A stretch of DNA of 64,000 bases, taken from Volvox africanus. Taxonomy: Eukaryota > Chlorophyta > Chlorophyceae > Chlamydomonadales > Volvocaceae. Each line of letters opens with the position of its first letter. The stretch's first letter is position 1. The stretch lies in assembly GCA_030268105.1 (NCBI GenBank), contig BSDZ01000003.1, positions 6,720,501-6,784,500 of the forward strand, given 5' to 3'. Made by a program: the position numbers and the translations under genes. This document shows positions 1 to 12,200 of this stretch, piece by piece. Below the pieces are notes generated by a model that saw only the letters and a list, made by a program, of their open reading frames with translations, searched no databases and was not told the DNA's origin.

Positions 1-2761
1 GCAGGCTTTCGAGGAGGTGAGTACGGCAGGTGCCGGGAGCCATGAAACATAACGAGGTCCTCCGTCCTCACCATCTCTCCCCCCCCACCAGGTTGGGTGT
101 AACCCCGGCCGCACGTTGGGGGAGGGTGTGCGGCGAGCGAGTTTTTCCTGGCTGGCTTACTGAGTATCATAGGTGCCGTATTTACATGCCGTACAACCTC
201 ATGTTCTATGCAGATCCGTGCCCTTCTGGAACCTCACACCGGCGGGGAACAGATCGACCCCACCTCCAACGCCTCTCTGGCGGCCGCCCTGGAGCGTGCC
301 TGCGCCGCCGCCGCCGCGTCCGAGCCCGCCGCTGCCATGCTCATTAAAAGCCTTGCCACACGGGCCATGTCGGAGGCGCAGTACAACAGCTCCGGAACCA
401 CGCCTCCCGGCACACCGTTATCGTATCATTACGGCCTAGCACTGCAATACTACACGCATTTCACATCACCCATTCGCAGGTCAGTTCAATAGCTGGTTAG
501 GTAGTTGGTTAGTTAGTTAGTACCTAGACCATGTGTGAATCTGTGTTTGCTTGTCCGTCTGTCTGTACGTAAGTGTGTGTGTGAGGAAGTGAGAGACACA
601 TCCCATGCTCGTCATCTCCATCACGACATTACTGCCGTACTCCTGTCAATTGTGTATCTGATTTCGAACCAACCTGCTCAGCAGGCCCGGCATCCCCCCT
701 CCCCTCCCCTCTCCTCCCCCCACCTCACCCCCCGGGTCCTCACCTGGGTTCCTCTTTGCCACGTTAACCAGGTCACCCGGCACCATCCCATCACCAGGGT
801 TAGTGCTTGCAATCTTCAGCAGCAGTACCGGGGCTCGTTTATTCGCCGTACCCTTTTGTCGTAGCCCCGAAACCACTAGCCACAACCCCGCTTGCCCCCG
901 CTCCCTCTCCCCGCGAGACAGGTACGCAGATGTGGTGGTGCACCGGCAGCTGCTGGCGGCCGTTTCCGGCGCCCCACCCCCCCAGCTACACCCCGACCTG
1001 GCAGCTGCAGCCGCCGTCATGAACACGCGACACCGTCAAGCCAAAGCGGCTCAGAAGGAGTGCAGTGAGCTGTACCTGCTGCTGCTGCTGCACGCGCGTC
1101 CGCATGTTGAGAAGGCGCTGGTAGGTGCTGGGGTGATTGAAGGGTAGTTGGTTTGAGAGCAGCAGTGGTCAACCCTTCAGGCAATCCAGTGCGAATTAGA
1201 TCTGCAGGAGTGGACGAGAATGGAGTGGTGGCGAGGTGCGTGTCATAACCCCCACGCCCCCTCCTATCAACCCCACGCCCGCTCCCATCTCACCCCCACG
1301 CCCCCTCAGGTATGCAGCATCACACCCGACCGTCTCGAGCTCTTCGTTCCCCGGTACCACCTGAGGGGAGCAGTCGCCCTCACGGACCGGAAGGGACGGC
1401 CGCGACCGCCTCTGCGGCCCGGACAGCCAGATGGGCCCGATGCGGAAGAGGATCCCTTCTTGGCGGCGGAGCGCCGGGGGCTAAGGTCTGTGCAAACGGG
1501 GAGGCCTTTGGAGAGTGGGAGAAGGGGAGGGGCTGTTCGGGAGAATACGGCAATCCTCTCCTCTCACACGACATCCCCTCTCTCTGTACGAGTGTGTCTG
1601 TGTCTGTGTGTTCGGTATCGTAGCTTCGGCTAGCTGCTCGCTTTCCAGGATGTGACCGATCTGCGCATTTACTCCCACCGACTCCTCCTCCCCTCCCTTC
1701 CTTGCCGCCCATCCCCGCCCCGCTACCCCAGGCTCATCACCGCCCCGGACGAGATCTCCATCATCGACACCGACACGGGAACGACCGTGTGGCGGGTGAG
1801 GCGCGGGCAGCCCGTCTCCGTGCGCCTCTCCGCCTCCGACCACCGCGCGCACGGACCGAAACTGGCGCTGCGCGTATTGGACCAGGCACACCCGGAGGCG
1901 CTGCAGCTAACCAACGCACACGCACAGCAACCACCAGCGGCGGCGGTGGCGGCGGCACCATCAGGCGGCGGCGCAGCTCCGCTGCCGCCGCATTTGCGAC
2001 TGTTAATCAGCTTGCGCGAAAAGGCCCAGGCCCAATCCCAGCGACCATCCCAGGGGCTGCAGCAACCGGGCGTGGCGGCAGTGCCGGCAGCAGCACAGAC
2101 GACTTTCAGTCAATCGCGCTGTGGGGTTACGAGCTCTCAAACACAAAAAGGCGGCCAAGAGCAGGGTTTCGGAGCTTCGGCGGCGGCGGTCGTGGAGCCG
2201 CTGGGGATACTGCCGCCGCCGTCCCTGGAGCCTGTTGGTGCGCATCGGCTAGGACTGCGGGTAGGCAGCTTGGGCTCCAGGGTGGGGGAAGAGGAGGAAG
2301 AGGCTGGGGTTGCCGGGGGGCTTACAGCCTATAGTGTGTTAGGGGCGCCTGCGGCTGCGTTGGTGGCAGCAGCAGCGGATCCTCTTATAGCTGTGGCGGT
2401 AGAGGGTTTGGGTCCAGCTGATGAAGGCGGCATCACTACATACACCGCAGCATCAGCAATAGCAATGCCGGGTGCAGATGGAGGTGTTGGTGCTGCCTCG
2501 ATGGTGGCGCCGCCACCGGTCTTGGATGGCTTGGGTCGGCTCAGCGTAAGGGCCGGTGAAGTAGTCCAAGCTAACAATGTAAGGTCCCAGGAGGCTGTAG
2601 ACGGGAGGGAATGGCAGGTTTCGGAGCTTCGGGCTCGGTTGCGGCGAGTGTCGAGATTGGAGGTGCGCTTGACGGCATGCCGCCGGGGGTCCAATCAGGA
2701 GCGGAAGCTGCGGGAAAGGTTAGAGGAGCTCAGGGAAGGCATCCGGCATGTCCATGCATGA
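1..2761 (+). CDS. DIS3: DIS3/Rrp44 exosome 3'-5' exoribonuclease, C-terminal part (5' end outside window)
   Basis: Catalytic subunit of the RNA exosome, processing and degrading RNA in the nucleus. Exons by splice phase: 1-16 (partial), 214-479, 922-1120, 1310-1485, 1732-2761. The second and third exons encode the end of the RNB nuclease domain, including YHYGLALQYYTHFTSPIRR joined to YADVVVHRQL, a hallmark of DIS3/RNase II enzymes. The fourth and the start of the fifth encode an S1-like RNA-binding domain (LELFVPRYHLRGAV, then RRGQPVSVRL), matching DIS3 rather than DIS3L2 in spacing. The catalytic aspartates lie upstream of the window. After the S1 domain the last exon continues for about 280 residues that animal and yeast DIS3 lack: an Ala/Gly/Gln-rich stretch ending in a charged probable coiled coil (about positions 2608-2755). 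The reading frame through this tail is open to a TGA at 2759-2761. Identity is strong; the function of the tail is unknown. Confidence 0.9.
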
Positions 2762-5700
2762 CGGTGTCATCCTCCAAACTGTAGTTCGGCAGCATGACGG
2801 CCTTATTGTGCGTACCGGCTACGGCATCATCTCACCTCGGGAGGGTTCCAGTTATGAACGGGCGTGTGAAAGGAGAAAAACACACCCTTTGCTGCTTTTG
2901 GTGTGAACTCGTGTCCGATGTTCTGTACGGCACAGTACGCCGGGGGGTCTAACTTGGAAACTCCTTCCTGAACCTCCCCCGGGTTGCGGTGCTTGTGGAT
3001 AGGAGTACTTAAAAGAGTTACAGAGGATAGAATTTCGAATTCATATCCATGGATCTTAAATGTGAAAAGCGAGGCTACAAAAGACAGAGGGTGATGCCGC
3101 CAGACGCAGCGGCGCACTGACGATCACTCGAGCACACGGCAATGCCGCCCGCCTTCTTCGCGCGTGCCTTTCATATGCGGAAAAACACGTCAGTCCTCGG
3201 AACAGTGCCAACCAAAGAGCGTCTCAATCATTATGATGAATTTAGTACTTATACGTAAAAAGTTAATCGTATCAGCGACAGATATCTTAGACTGGTCTGC
3301 TTCTCAGGTCATTGTACCATTCCCATGCAATAAGTAAAAAGCCTACCTATACATTCAATTCTATTCGTCTTCTCTATCTATCCTCTGTACATTATTACAA
3401 AAGCCCGAGCGTAAACGCTGAATTGTCGTCACTTGGGACATGCCTATTTGCCATCTCGTTGAGACCCAGGGGCCTGGTCATGAAATCTTCCCGGCTGGCG
3501 CGGCTCTCGTTTTGTCTGTGATAGGATGTAGGATAAATCCGCCTGTGCACACAAAGGGCAGGGAACGATCGCGATGAAGCTAGTCAGCCGTGCACCCTTA
3601 AAAACGCGCGTACTGCAAGCAGGCTGTCTCCCAGCTCTGATACGCTTATGAAGGATCAGGATGTGCACTGTCAACCTTACAGTCTGTCCAGCCGCCTTCC
3701 CAGGCTTCGGAACCCGCCGGCGGTCGCTTACGTACCTGAATCTCGTGTTTGGTCAGAGCTGCCTGATAGAATGGCCTTTTATAAGGCCATGCTGGCTGCC
3801 ACTCGTCAATGAATTGGTTTCCAAACGCAGTAAGGGCAAGGAACGGAAAGAACTTAAGCACTGCATGCGCAAGCAAGGCCTCCTAACTCGGACGGAGTTT
3901 GCAACCCATTACTTGAATAATGATTCTCACCTGAAACGGCATATTGCCCCTGGGAGCCAGTGTAACGCGACTTAACAAAGGGCGGACTTCCGCTTGGTGG
4001 GAACGGAAGTGGTTACCAACAGTGGCGTGCTGAGTAGCTATCCCCAAGCAAGCTTGCTACGAATGGGTTAACGTATGTTTGTAATTTGCATGCATAAATT
4101 GACAAGGAAACATCCGGGCGAAGACTAATAAACTACTCGTCGTATTTCGGGTGGGTCTGTGGGTCTGCAAGGCCCCATCTTGTTAGACCTGAAGCACGAT
4201 TCCCATCTAGCTCGGGTCCTACTAGATCATCTGATATTCTTACACCTTGACCTGACTTTCTCTAAAAGACTTTCCGAATGAGGCATGAGGATAACTCCCG
4301 TCAATTTCCCGTTCATCTGTATCTGCCGTTGTTATTACCGGAAAAATCAATAATTGTTCACGGTCAATTCATGTAGAATGTATATCAAATTATACGGGTT
4401 TCTGTGTGCAGAGCTGTCCGTTTAAAGGTCGCTCTTGTTATGAACGCGAGGCCACTGCAACCTGTCAGTGCATGTTAAGTATGTAATTTACTGGCTATCT
4501 TGCAATGTGATGAATGATTTGGACAATTGCCAACTGACTCCATTCCTCATTTAACGGGACCAGGTGGTGGCAGCATATGATATTCTGTATTTGGCCATGC
4601 TGGAAACGTCCTCTCCTCGAGTGCAACTCTGAAAATCATTACAATAAAAAAATATATATTGTTAGCTGGGAATGTCAGATTCCGGTTGCTGTCAACGCTT
4701 CATTTTCGGGGAGCAACCGTGCAGCGCGCCGTGCAGATGGCACGTTTCCTAGTTCTTAGATGTTAGACCTTGACTGGTTTAAAGGCCCATGGCTTAATTC
4801 CTGCTTGATCCTTATCCAAACAAGATGTACGGCGGCAGATGTTCGCATCATTCGCTCCCGATGGCCTTAGGACGCTGTCATAGTCGTGATCCCCCACTGT
4901 GTAATCCCCCACTCTAAATCTTGGGGCGACATGTACCGCTCGTAATAGTAGGGCAGGAAACAGTAGCGGCTGTAGCGCCCAGAACGATGCAGGATAATTG
5001 TGATGCCATCCGGCATCGGACGATGGTTAAAGCATTCCTGAAATCCTTTGCATGCATTTGCATATAAACTGTGGACATGGCATCTCAGTCATTGACAGTG
5101 GCTGTATAGGTATTGTGCCAGATATCAGTCGAGGGGTAACACGCAGGGCGCCGCACATGCGCCAGGACTCATCCCAGGGGCCGGACGCTGGAAGGTTTCT
5201 GAAGCAGCTCTTGCATTGGTGTTTCCAAATCAATGACGAGTAGTTACTTTTGGCCCCACATGCGCATGGGAGGTTATATCGAGGCCTATTCAACACATAA
5301 CCATAATCCAATCATCTTACGCATGGATGATTTGAAAACTCTCACCTGCACACACTCAGGGCGGGCAGGGATGGGTGTACCAACTGGCTTTAAGCTGTAT
5401 AAGAACGAGGCTGCAACATCATCATGTATAGATGGGGTCGAGTGAGATCATTAGAAGTGCTATCAACGGCCGCAACTATAACGTTAATTCCGGGAACGTC
5501 ACCGCTGTATTGGCAGCGTCACATCCTCACAAACCCTCGACGAGCAATGCAACACAATGTAACGGCCACATTACCAAACGTATATGAACTGCAAAGAAGC
5601 CGACGATGATCACTGCTTCCAGCTAAATCCCGGACCGTGATTATGGCCAGAACTGAATCAAGGCCAGGCAACCAATTTGGCCAGGAGGGCTAGTGCTAGA

Positions 5701-5795
5701 GCAGAATTTATACGACATGGTAGTGCATTCCTTGCAGTTAAAATGCTGGCAAGTTAACGTGTTTGTGATTCAACAAGGCCATCGGAAAGAAAGGT
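2762..5795. other. Gene-free intergenic stretch
   Basis: About 3 kb between DIS3 and the H2B 3' hairpin. Open frames here are short, lack recognisable domains and lack plausible splice continuations. Base composition is less GC-rich than in the coding exons. I see no tRNA, transposase or reverse transcriptase. It should contain the DIS3 3' UTR. Confidence 0.6.
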
Positions 5796-5811
5796 GGTGT
5801 TGAAAAACACC
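5796..5811 (-). terminator. Histone mRNA 3' hairpin of H2B
   Basis: On the minus strand the sequence reads GGTGTT-TTTC-AACACC, a perfect 6-bp stem with a 4-nt loop, 34 bp beyond the H2B stop codon. Hairpins of this type replace poly(A) tails on replication-dependent histone mRNAs in animals and in volvocine algae. The matching H2A hairpin has the same stem, which supports the call. Confidence 0.9.
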
Positions 5812-5845
5812 GGGGTTTAAGGAAATGTTGGCGATGTTGGCCTCT

Positions 5846-6322
5846 TTAGGAAGAGGTAAACTTGGTGACGGCCTTGGTGCCCTCCGATACCGCGTGCTTT
5901 GCAAGCTCGCCGGGCAGCACCAGGCGCACGGCGGTCTGGATTTCGCGCGATGTCACTGTGGGCTTCTTGTTGTAGCGGCTCAGCTTAGAAGCCTCAGTGG
6001 CGACCTTCTCGAAAATGTCGTTGATGAAGCTGTTCATGATGCTCATCGCTTTCGAGCTGATGCCAGTATCCGGGTGAACTTGCTTCAGAACCTTGTAGAT
6101 GTAAAGCTTGTAGGTCTCGCTTTTCGACACCTTAACCTTCTTCTTGGACTTCTTCTCGCCATCCTCTCCAGCGGCAGAGGGCTCCTTGGCAACCTTCTTG
6201 GCGGGCGACTTCTTCTCCTTCTTCTTAGGAGCTTTCTCAGCCTTGGGCTTTGCCTCGGCCTTGGGCTCGGCCGCTGCCTCAGCAGGCTGGGATGCAACCT
6301 TCTCCTCCTTCTTGGGGGCCAT
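5846..6322 (-). CDS. H2B: Histone H2B
   Basis: Core nucleosome histone, 158 residues, single exon. The N-terminal tail (about residues 1-60) is long and rich in Ala/Lys/Pro/Glu with KKKEKK-type blocks, as in plant and algal H2B. The fold follows: [20 protein letters not shown] (alpha1/L1), then [20 protein letters not shown] (alpha2), then [20 protein letters not shown] and the C-terminal AVTKFTSS with the lysine that is monoubiquitinated in this family. The ATG at 6322 begins MAPKKEEK, the expected H2B start; an in-frame upstream extension of 18 codons does not resemble histone and is taken as 5' UTR. It is transcribed divergently from H2A with 229 bp between the start codons and ends in a histone hairpin, so it is probably a replication-dependent, S-phase gene. 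Confidence 0.98.
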   Translation of the reverse strand: MAPKKEEKVASQPAEAAAEPKAEAKPKAEKAPKKKEKKSPAKKVAKEPSAAGEDGEKKSKKKVKVSKSETYKLYIYKVLKQVHPDTGISSKAMSIMNSFINDIFEKVATEASKLSRYNKKPTVTSREIQTAVRLVLPGELAKHAVSEGTKAVTKFTSS

Positions 6323-6551
6323 TTCGTGGGATAACGTATATCGATGGATGTTGTGTAACACGTTCAAATGGTACAAGAAAAGCTGAGAGCTTTAATGTAG
6401 GGACCTGAAACGGTTTAGGTCACTGACGCCAGCTCGTCCAACGGTACCGTACGAAAGTAGTTGCTCCACTGAGCCAAACGTGATTCTAGAAAAAGCGATG
6501 CAGCCACGCCTGCGAATAGAACTTCATAATTACACCGAATTAACAGAGGAA
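6323..6551. promoter_or_regulatory. Shared divergent promoter region of the H2B/H2A pair
   Basis: 229 bp separate the two histone start codons and must hold both 5' UTRs and both promoters. The H2A-proximal half has AT-rich tracts (CATAATTACACC, 6533-6536 area) and the H2B-proximal side has GATATACG on the minus strand, but no textbook TATA box is certain. The middle (about 6417-6445) is GC-richer and is the likeliest place for shared cell-cycle elements. This is inferred from layout; I cannot assign factors. Confidence 0.7.
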
Positions 6552-6947
6552 ATGGCAGGTCGCGGTAAGGGAAAAACTTCCGGCAAGAAGGCGGTTAGCC
6601 GCAGCGCCAAGGCCGGCCTGCAGTTTCCAGTTGGCCGCATTGCTCGCTATCTGAAGAAGGGCAAGTATGCCGAGCGCGTTGGTGCTGGAGCTCCCGTCTA
6701 TCTGGCCGCAGTCCTGGAGTACCTGACTGCCGAGGTGCTGGAGCTAGCTGGCAATGCAGCTCGCGACAACAAGAAAAACCGCATCGTTCCCCGCCACATT
6801 CAGCTGGCCATCCGCAACGACGAGGAGCTTGGCAAGCTGCTGGGAGATGTGACAATCGCGTCCGGTGGTGTCCTGCCCAACATCCATGCCGTCCTGCTGC
6901 CCAAGAAGTCAAAGGGCAAGGCCGAGGACGGCTCTGCTGCCGTCTAA
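6552..6947 (+). CDS. H2A: Histone H2A (canonical)
   Basis: Core nucleosome histone, 131 residues, single exon. It begins MAGRGKGK and has the standard fold: [20 protein letters not shown], then [20 protein letters not shown], then [20 protein letters not shown], and the acidic-patch region [20 protein letters not shown]. The C-terminus is [14 protein letters not shown] with no SQE/SQD motif, so it is canonical H2A and not H2A.X, and the sequence is not H2A.Z-like. The ATG at 6552 is chosen because the frame upstream (24 codons) is not histone-like. It pairs divergently with H2B and ends in a hairpin at 6987-7002, consistent with coordinated S-phase expression. Confidence 0.98.
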   Translation: MAGRGKGKTSGKKAVSRSAKAGLQFPVGRIARYLKKGKYAERVGAGAPVYLAAVLEYLTAEVLELAGNAARDNKKNRIVPRHIQLAIRNDEELGKLLGDVTIASGGVLPNIHAVLLPKKSKGKAEDGSAAV

Positions 6948-6986
6948 GCGAATGGACAACGCCCTTGATTTTCTTAACCATTCCCC

Positions 6987-7002
6987 GGTGTTTCTCAACA
7001 CC
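6987..7002 (+). terminator. Histone mRNA 3' hairpin of H2A
   Basis: GGTGTT-TCTC-AACACC forms a perfect 6-bp stem with a 4-nt loop, 39 bp after the H2A stop. The stem is the same as that of the H2B hairpin at 5796-5811, with a slightly different loop. Confidence 0.9.
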
Positions 7003-9247
7003 ACCATTCCAATCGCAATCACTAACGAGGCAGATGAGCTACCGATCGCGATCTGGAGACGCGTTTGAAGTCCAAGTTTAAAATCCAGGTTCCGTGTTAT
7101 ATGACTTCGTGTGGGATTGACTTCAAGGACCTGTGTCGGCAGCAGTAAGGCAGCGGCAGTAAGGCAGCAACGTGAGCCAATGGCGTGGGCCTCTGATTCG
7201 GTTCCCTGTACGGATACATTCCAATTTAAGGTTACATCTTGATAGACTGACTGGGCATCCACCGCTGTACGCGACTAGAGCCGATGTTCCATGGCGGCTA
7301 CATGGTAACGGAGCCGCGCTTCAGCCATTATTTAAGGTATAAAGTGCATCGTACCTGCCGATGCATGCTGCAGATTTGTTGCCGGGCCTGCCTAGAGGGT
7401 AACCAGGTAATATTTGAGCTGGTAGTCCAACCTCTCACCAGGAAAACAACAGCACTGTCACATCCAGGAGCATTTTATTAGGCTCTCATTAAGATAGTGG
7501 TGGCAAGTCCACTCGACAACCCATCCAATAACCTGCAGTGTGCGATGGGTGCAACTAGAGGGTACTAGCAAACCAAGTTAAGGCATGCAAGCTGCCTCTT
7601 GGAATGCGCCATCAGAATATCATCACTTATCACACAACATCGACATTCGTGGTCGACAAGCTGCCTGTTGTTTCTGCTCTGCTTTCTACACGCAATCTTG
7701 TTTGCATATACACCGTTTAGATTGAGAACTGTGGGTAGGCATAATAAGAAAACAATTTTTGAGCATTTCCCAGCATCTCACAGCGTCTGACACGACAAAG
7801 GGATTCGAGGATGCAAACGCTCTTCGGAATATCCGTGAACGTTGTGTTGCCGCGTGGAGGGAGGGCAAGTGGAAGAGCCGTGTTATGACAAGGGACCTGC
7901 CCGCCCTCCCTAAGTTGGAAATGCTATTCGCCTCGACAGTCCAGCTTTTACAATAAAAAGCATTGATTTTTCCAAATCTCTGGCGTGACGCCTTGTACGA
8001 ACCGTACGGAACGTCTTCATAAACTGCATGGGCACCACCCGCCAACACACACAATGCACGGGGCTCCTCCCGTACACCGTGCACTATACGTCACTGAGTA
8101 AATCCGATATCCGCGCACTTATTCTGGCGATATGGTGGTAGTGGGTGGATTCGAGGGTCGCCCCACTCGAGGGTCAAAGCATTCAAAGCCCAAGTAACGA
8201 GTCCGCGTACGTCACGAATCGTCAAAACATAAATGAAGAGCTCATTTGTGTACGTGTATGTGTATGTGTATATTCGCGGAAATGGTTCAAAGGATATAGA
8301 GAGCAGTGCCTGTGTGAGTCCGGGCAACAGTCCAAAAGATGGTAAGGAAGATCCTTCAGTTTTACCGACCAACCAACCCTCAAGGCACTCAAGCTTACGG
8401 CGCTGCGCAGAGACACGAACCCAACTACACCCTCCCCCTTTCACCCGCCCCATCCCCCACACGCACACTCACTCACACCCACACACGCACACTCCAACTT
8501 CAGTCTTTCCACATTCCTCCGCAAACGCAGCGTGAGACCAACACAGACACACACACAACCCCGCACACCCACATTGCGCTCAACAGTCCGTTAGCTCGGG
8601 CAGCAGCAACACAGCCGTAGCTCTCCTGTATGACTACTGCCGCAGATATAGCAGTTTAACCAACCTCTCGATTCACTGATGATGAGGCCCCGGATGGCCA
8701 CTGCCCCGCCCCCCGCCATACACCCCCCCAAACACACACACCTGGGTGGCGTTTTCGCAGCATCGTAACATTTATTCAGAAGCCTCTGACTTACTCCATT
8801 CCCCACACCCTTCCTTCGCTCGTGCGGTGCTCTCCTCTCCCTCGTTGCGAATCATCCCACCGGCAGTATCACCCTCAGATCATCATCCCACGCGTTTTGG
8901 TGAGGCCCCCGACTCACACATACGCGCGTGCGGCTTCACAGTGAGAGCCATCTCTTGGAAATCTCGATTGCTAACACGCCTACATTCGGATCAGCAGCTC
9001 AGGATCGGCAGAGGACTCGGCTCAGGTGCTCCTCGATAATCCTCAAGCGGCATAGAGAGCCAGGGCCAGGGCCAGGGCCAGGGAGCGACATGGGCAAACT
9101 GAATGGTGCTGGTCAATGCGCGAGGGCGAGGATTAGGGGAACGGAAAGATAAGGAGAGGGCGCACAACGGAGTGGAGTCCGTATGATTGAGTGTACGGGC
9201 GAGGCGGGCGAGGAGAGAGAGAGAAGGAGGAAAAGTGTGGGGTCCCA
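7003..9247. other. Gene-free stretch with CA/GT-rich simple sequence
   Basis: Between the H2A hairpin and the CSTF77 stop codon. Frames here are short and unrecognisable. Simple sequence occurs at about 8247-8272 (GT/TATG-type) and 8458-8575 (degenerate CA and CACA tracts). The right part should include the CSTF77 3' UTR. Near 9061-9080 there is a short CAGGGC tandem. Confidence 0.55.
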
Positions 9248-12200
9248 CTACTGGTCCATTCGCCGCCGTAGCCGCTGATGGTACAAGTCTCGTCCACCGC
9301 CGTACCCATTGTCGTCGTCATCACCTTGATCTGCAACAGTCAAGGGGCACATCAGGAGCACATCATCGATCCAGGATCCAGGACTTCAAATCTCGACGAC
9401 ACTATTTTCTACCATGTCGTACTGTTATTTGTTCATCCTATACCTCCAAATGCGTAACACGCGTCGAAACCAGGACCTGCCAAAACTTAAGTGTGAGTGA
9501 GTGAGTGAGCGGCCCCCATTCCTTTTTAAGAAATCGCGGGCTCCCTCTCCCGTTCCCCCAACTCACTTGGATCGTATCCGTATTGGTATCGTCGTTTGCC
9601 GTACTCGTCCGGTCCGCCAGGTGGACCGTCACCGTACGGCTCCGGGTACCCGCCACCACCACGTGGCCCCGGCCCGGGCGACCCTTGCCCGTAAGCATAA
9701 GGCCCTGGCGGACCTCCGTAGGGCGGACCTCCTGGCCCATCCGGCCTGCAAGGTCAATGACGGGGACGCGGGTACCATGCAGCGTATGATGAAAGGCAGC
9801 CCACGATGATATGGCACGGAGTGTGTGCGCGTGTGGTGTGTATGGAGCTATGTACGGGGGACCACATCAGCAACAGATCCACCACGTCAGCACCAGGCGC
9901 GCACCTGCCGAAATGTGGTCCTGGAGGCTCCTGCATGTGCATGTGAGGGTGGGGATGTGGGTGTGGGTACGGCGGGTGGTCGGGACTTGCGGCCCCCGGG
10001 GGTTGTCCAATCTGGGACCACGTCTTGCCAGACTCCAGGTCCAAGCAGACCTGCAGCGGGGCGGAGGGCAGGGGGCAGAGCCAACTGGGAAGGTAGAGGG
10101 CACAAGATGAGGGGACGCGGCGTAGGGTAACAGCGAAGGAGAGGGACGTGGGGGACCAACAGGTCGGACACACACACACACGCACACACACACACATATA
10201 TATATATATATGCTTATATATCTATACTAACAATATGCTATATTCATATACCTATACAGTAAACATATATGTATATATACGTGTTCAGGCACGACTGTTA
10301 TGGCACGACTAATATGCCCCTGGAGTTCCAGGTTCTACCCCGACCGAGAGCGGGCCAAAGACCCAAAAGTTAAGGGCAGGGTGCCTCCATGTCGATGAAC
10401 GGTGACGACCCGTATTAAAGTGACCTGCGAGCTGACCAGTAGCGGAGTAGACGCCTTAGTTGATTCGGCAGATTCCGCTGGATGCTGATGGTGGGTGCTG
10501 AACCTGGGAAAACCACTGATTTCGGAGAAGTCGGCATGGGAGACTGGATGAGGGTGCCCCGAAACACCGGGGAAGGTAGGGACTGCCAGGTTAGTGGCCA
10601 CGGGTGATGTACCCCCCTATCCTACACACATATATATATTATATAATGTGTGTGCAATTGCATAAAAATATAATTTAATATAATACATAATACAAATTAC
10701 ATATGATTTATGACATGCATCTAAGGGCATCTCTAAACAAAGGTCCTAAGGGAGGAAACCTACGAAATACATGTACGACAAAATGAACCCGAGCCCAGCC
10801 AAGCAGAGCAGAGCCCAGCATCGCATGAGAGGGATTTACCAGGTTTAGGTAGGATATTCTTGAGGTTAGATACCGTACACTGTATTAGTGATGAAGTACG
10901 GGTAGGCAAGAACCGGTAGTCCAATCCATTGGCCCCACGTACGACAAAAAAATCTTAGTACGAACCCCAAGGCTACGGATTTGGCCCCCGCCTGTTTGGT
11001 GGCCCCACCTCCCAACCGACCTGCAGCACCGTCCCCGCAGTGAGGTCCATTGTTATGATTGCATCTATGACCTGATCCACATCCGGGACGATGCCCTCCA
11101 CCGCCTGTGGGTGCGGTGAGGGTGAGGGTGAGGGTGAGGGAGGTCCACCACCCATCACAAGCACCAAAGCCTCCTGGCAGACATCACCTCGGGGGTCACC
11201 CAACCACAAAGACCCCACAGAGCACACAGTTGTACCAGGCGCGGGAGGTGCTTAGCTGTGACGGAAAACGAGGAACTGATGAACTTCATGCAGTGTACCA
11301 CATGATAGTACCAAACCTTCAGTTAAAAATGTCGTTGTAATACATTTGTCGTACCTGCGGCGGTGGGAGGGAGTTGATGAAGAGGCCCAGCTGCGGCGGG
11401 AGTTGCTTGAGCGGCTGAGGCTCCTGAGTGGCGGCCGCCCCCCCAGCGTTGGTGTAGGCGGACGGGGGCCGGATGTTGGAGCCTGGGGGAGCCCCTGAAG
11501 CGCCCGCGCCGCCGCCGCCGCCGCCGCCGCTACTGGCGGCGCCGTCACTGGGTGCCGCTGGGAGGCCGAGGACTCGGCGGAGCTCCTGAGGGGCTCGAAG
11601 CAACGTGTAATCCCGCCTGCGTGGGAGGTACGGATTAGTTGGTTAATGGAAACCTTCGTCAAGGTATGGATTACGTAATTTCACAAACCATGGCTGTGCA
11701 GTAAGGGAAAGGTTTATGGAAATCGGGTTGAAGAGGGAGATGGTTTTGTGGGAGGGAGGGAGACAGGGAGGGAGGGAGGGAGAGAGGGACAGGGAGGGAG
11801 GGACAGGGAGGGAGGAAGGGACAGGGAGGGACAGGGAGGGAGGGATGGGACAGGGAGGGAGGGATGGGGCAGGGAGGGACAGGGAGGGAGGGATGGGACA
11901 GGGAGGGAGGGATGGGGCAGGGAGGGACAGGGAGGGAGGGATGGGACATGGAGGGAGGGATGGGACAGGGAGGGAGGGATGGGACAGGGAGGGAGGGATG
12001 GGACAGGGAGGGAGGGAGGGACAGGGAGGGAGGGAGGGACAGGGAGGGAGGGAAGGAGAGGAGTCCCAGAACGAGGGGCATTGCTCGCTTGGTGGTGGTG
12101 AGAGATGGTAGTGGGAGATGGTGCTCTCTCCTGCTCACCGTATGAGTGGGAGAGCAACCCTGAGCTGCTCCGCCTCCTCTCCCCGAAGCGCCGCCATCGC

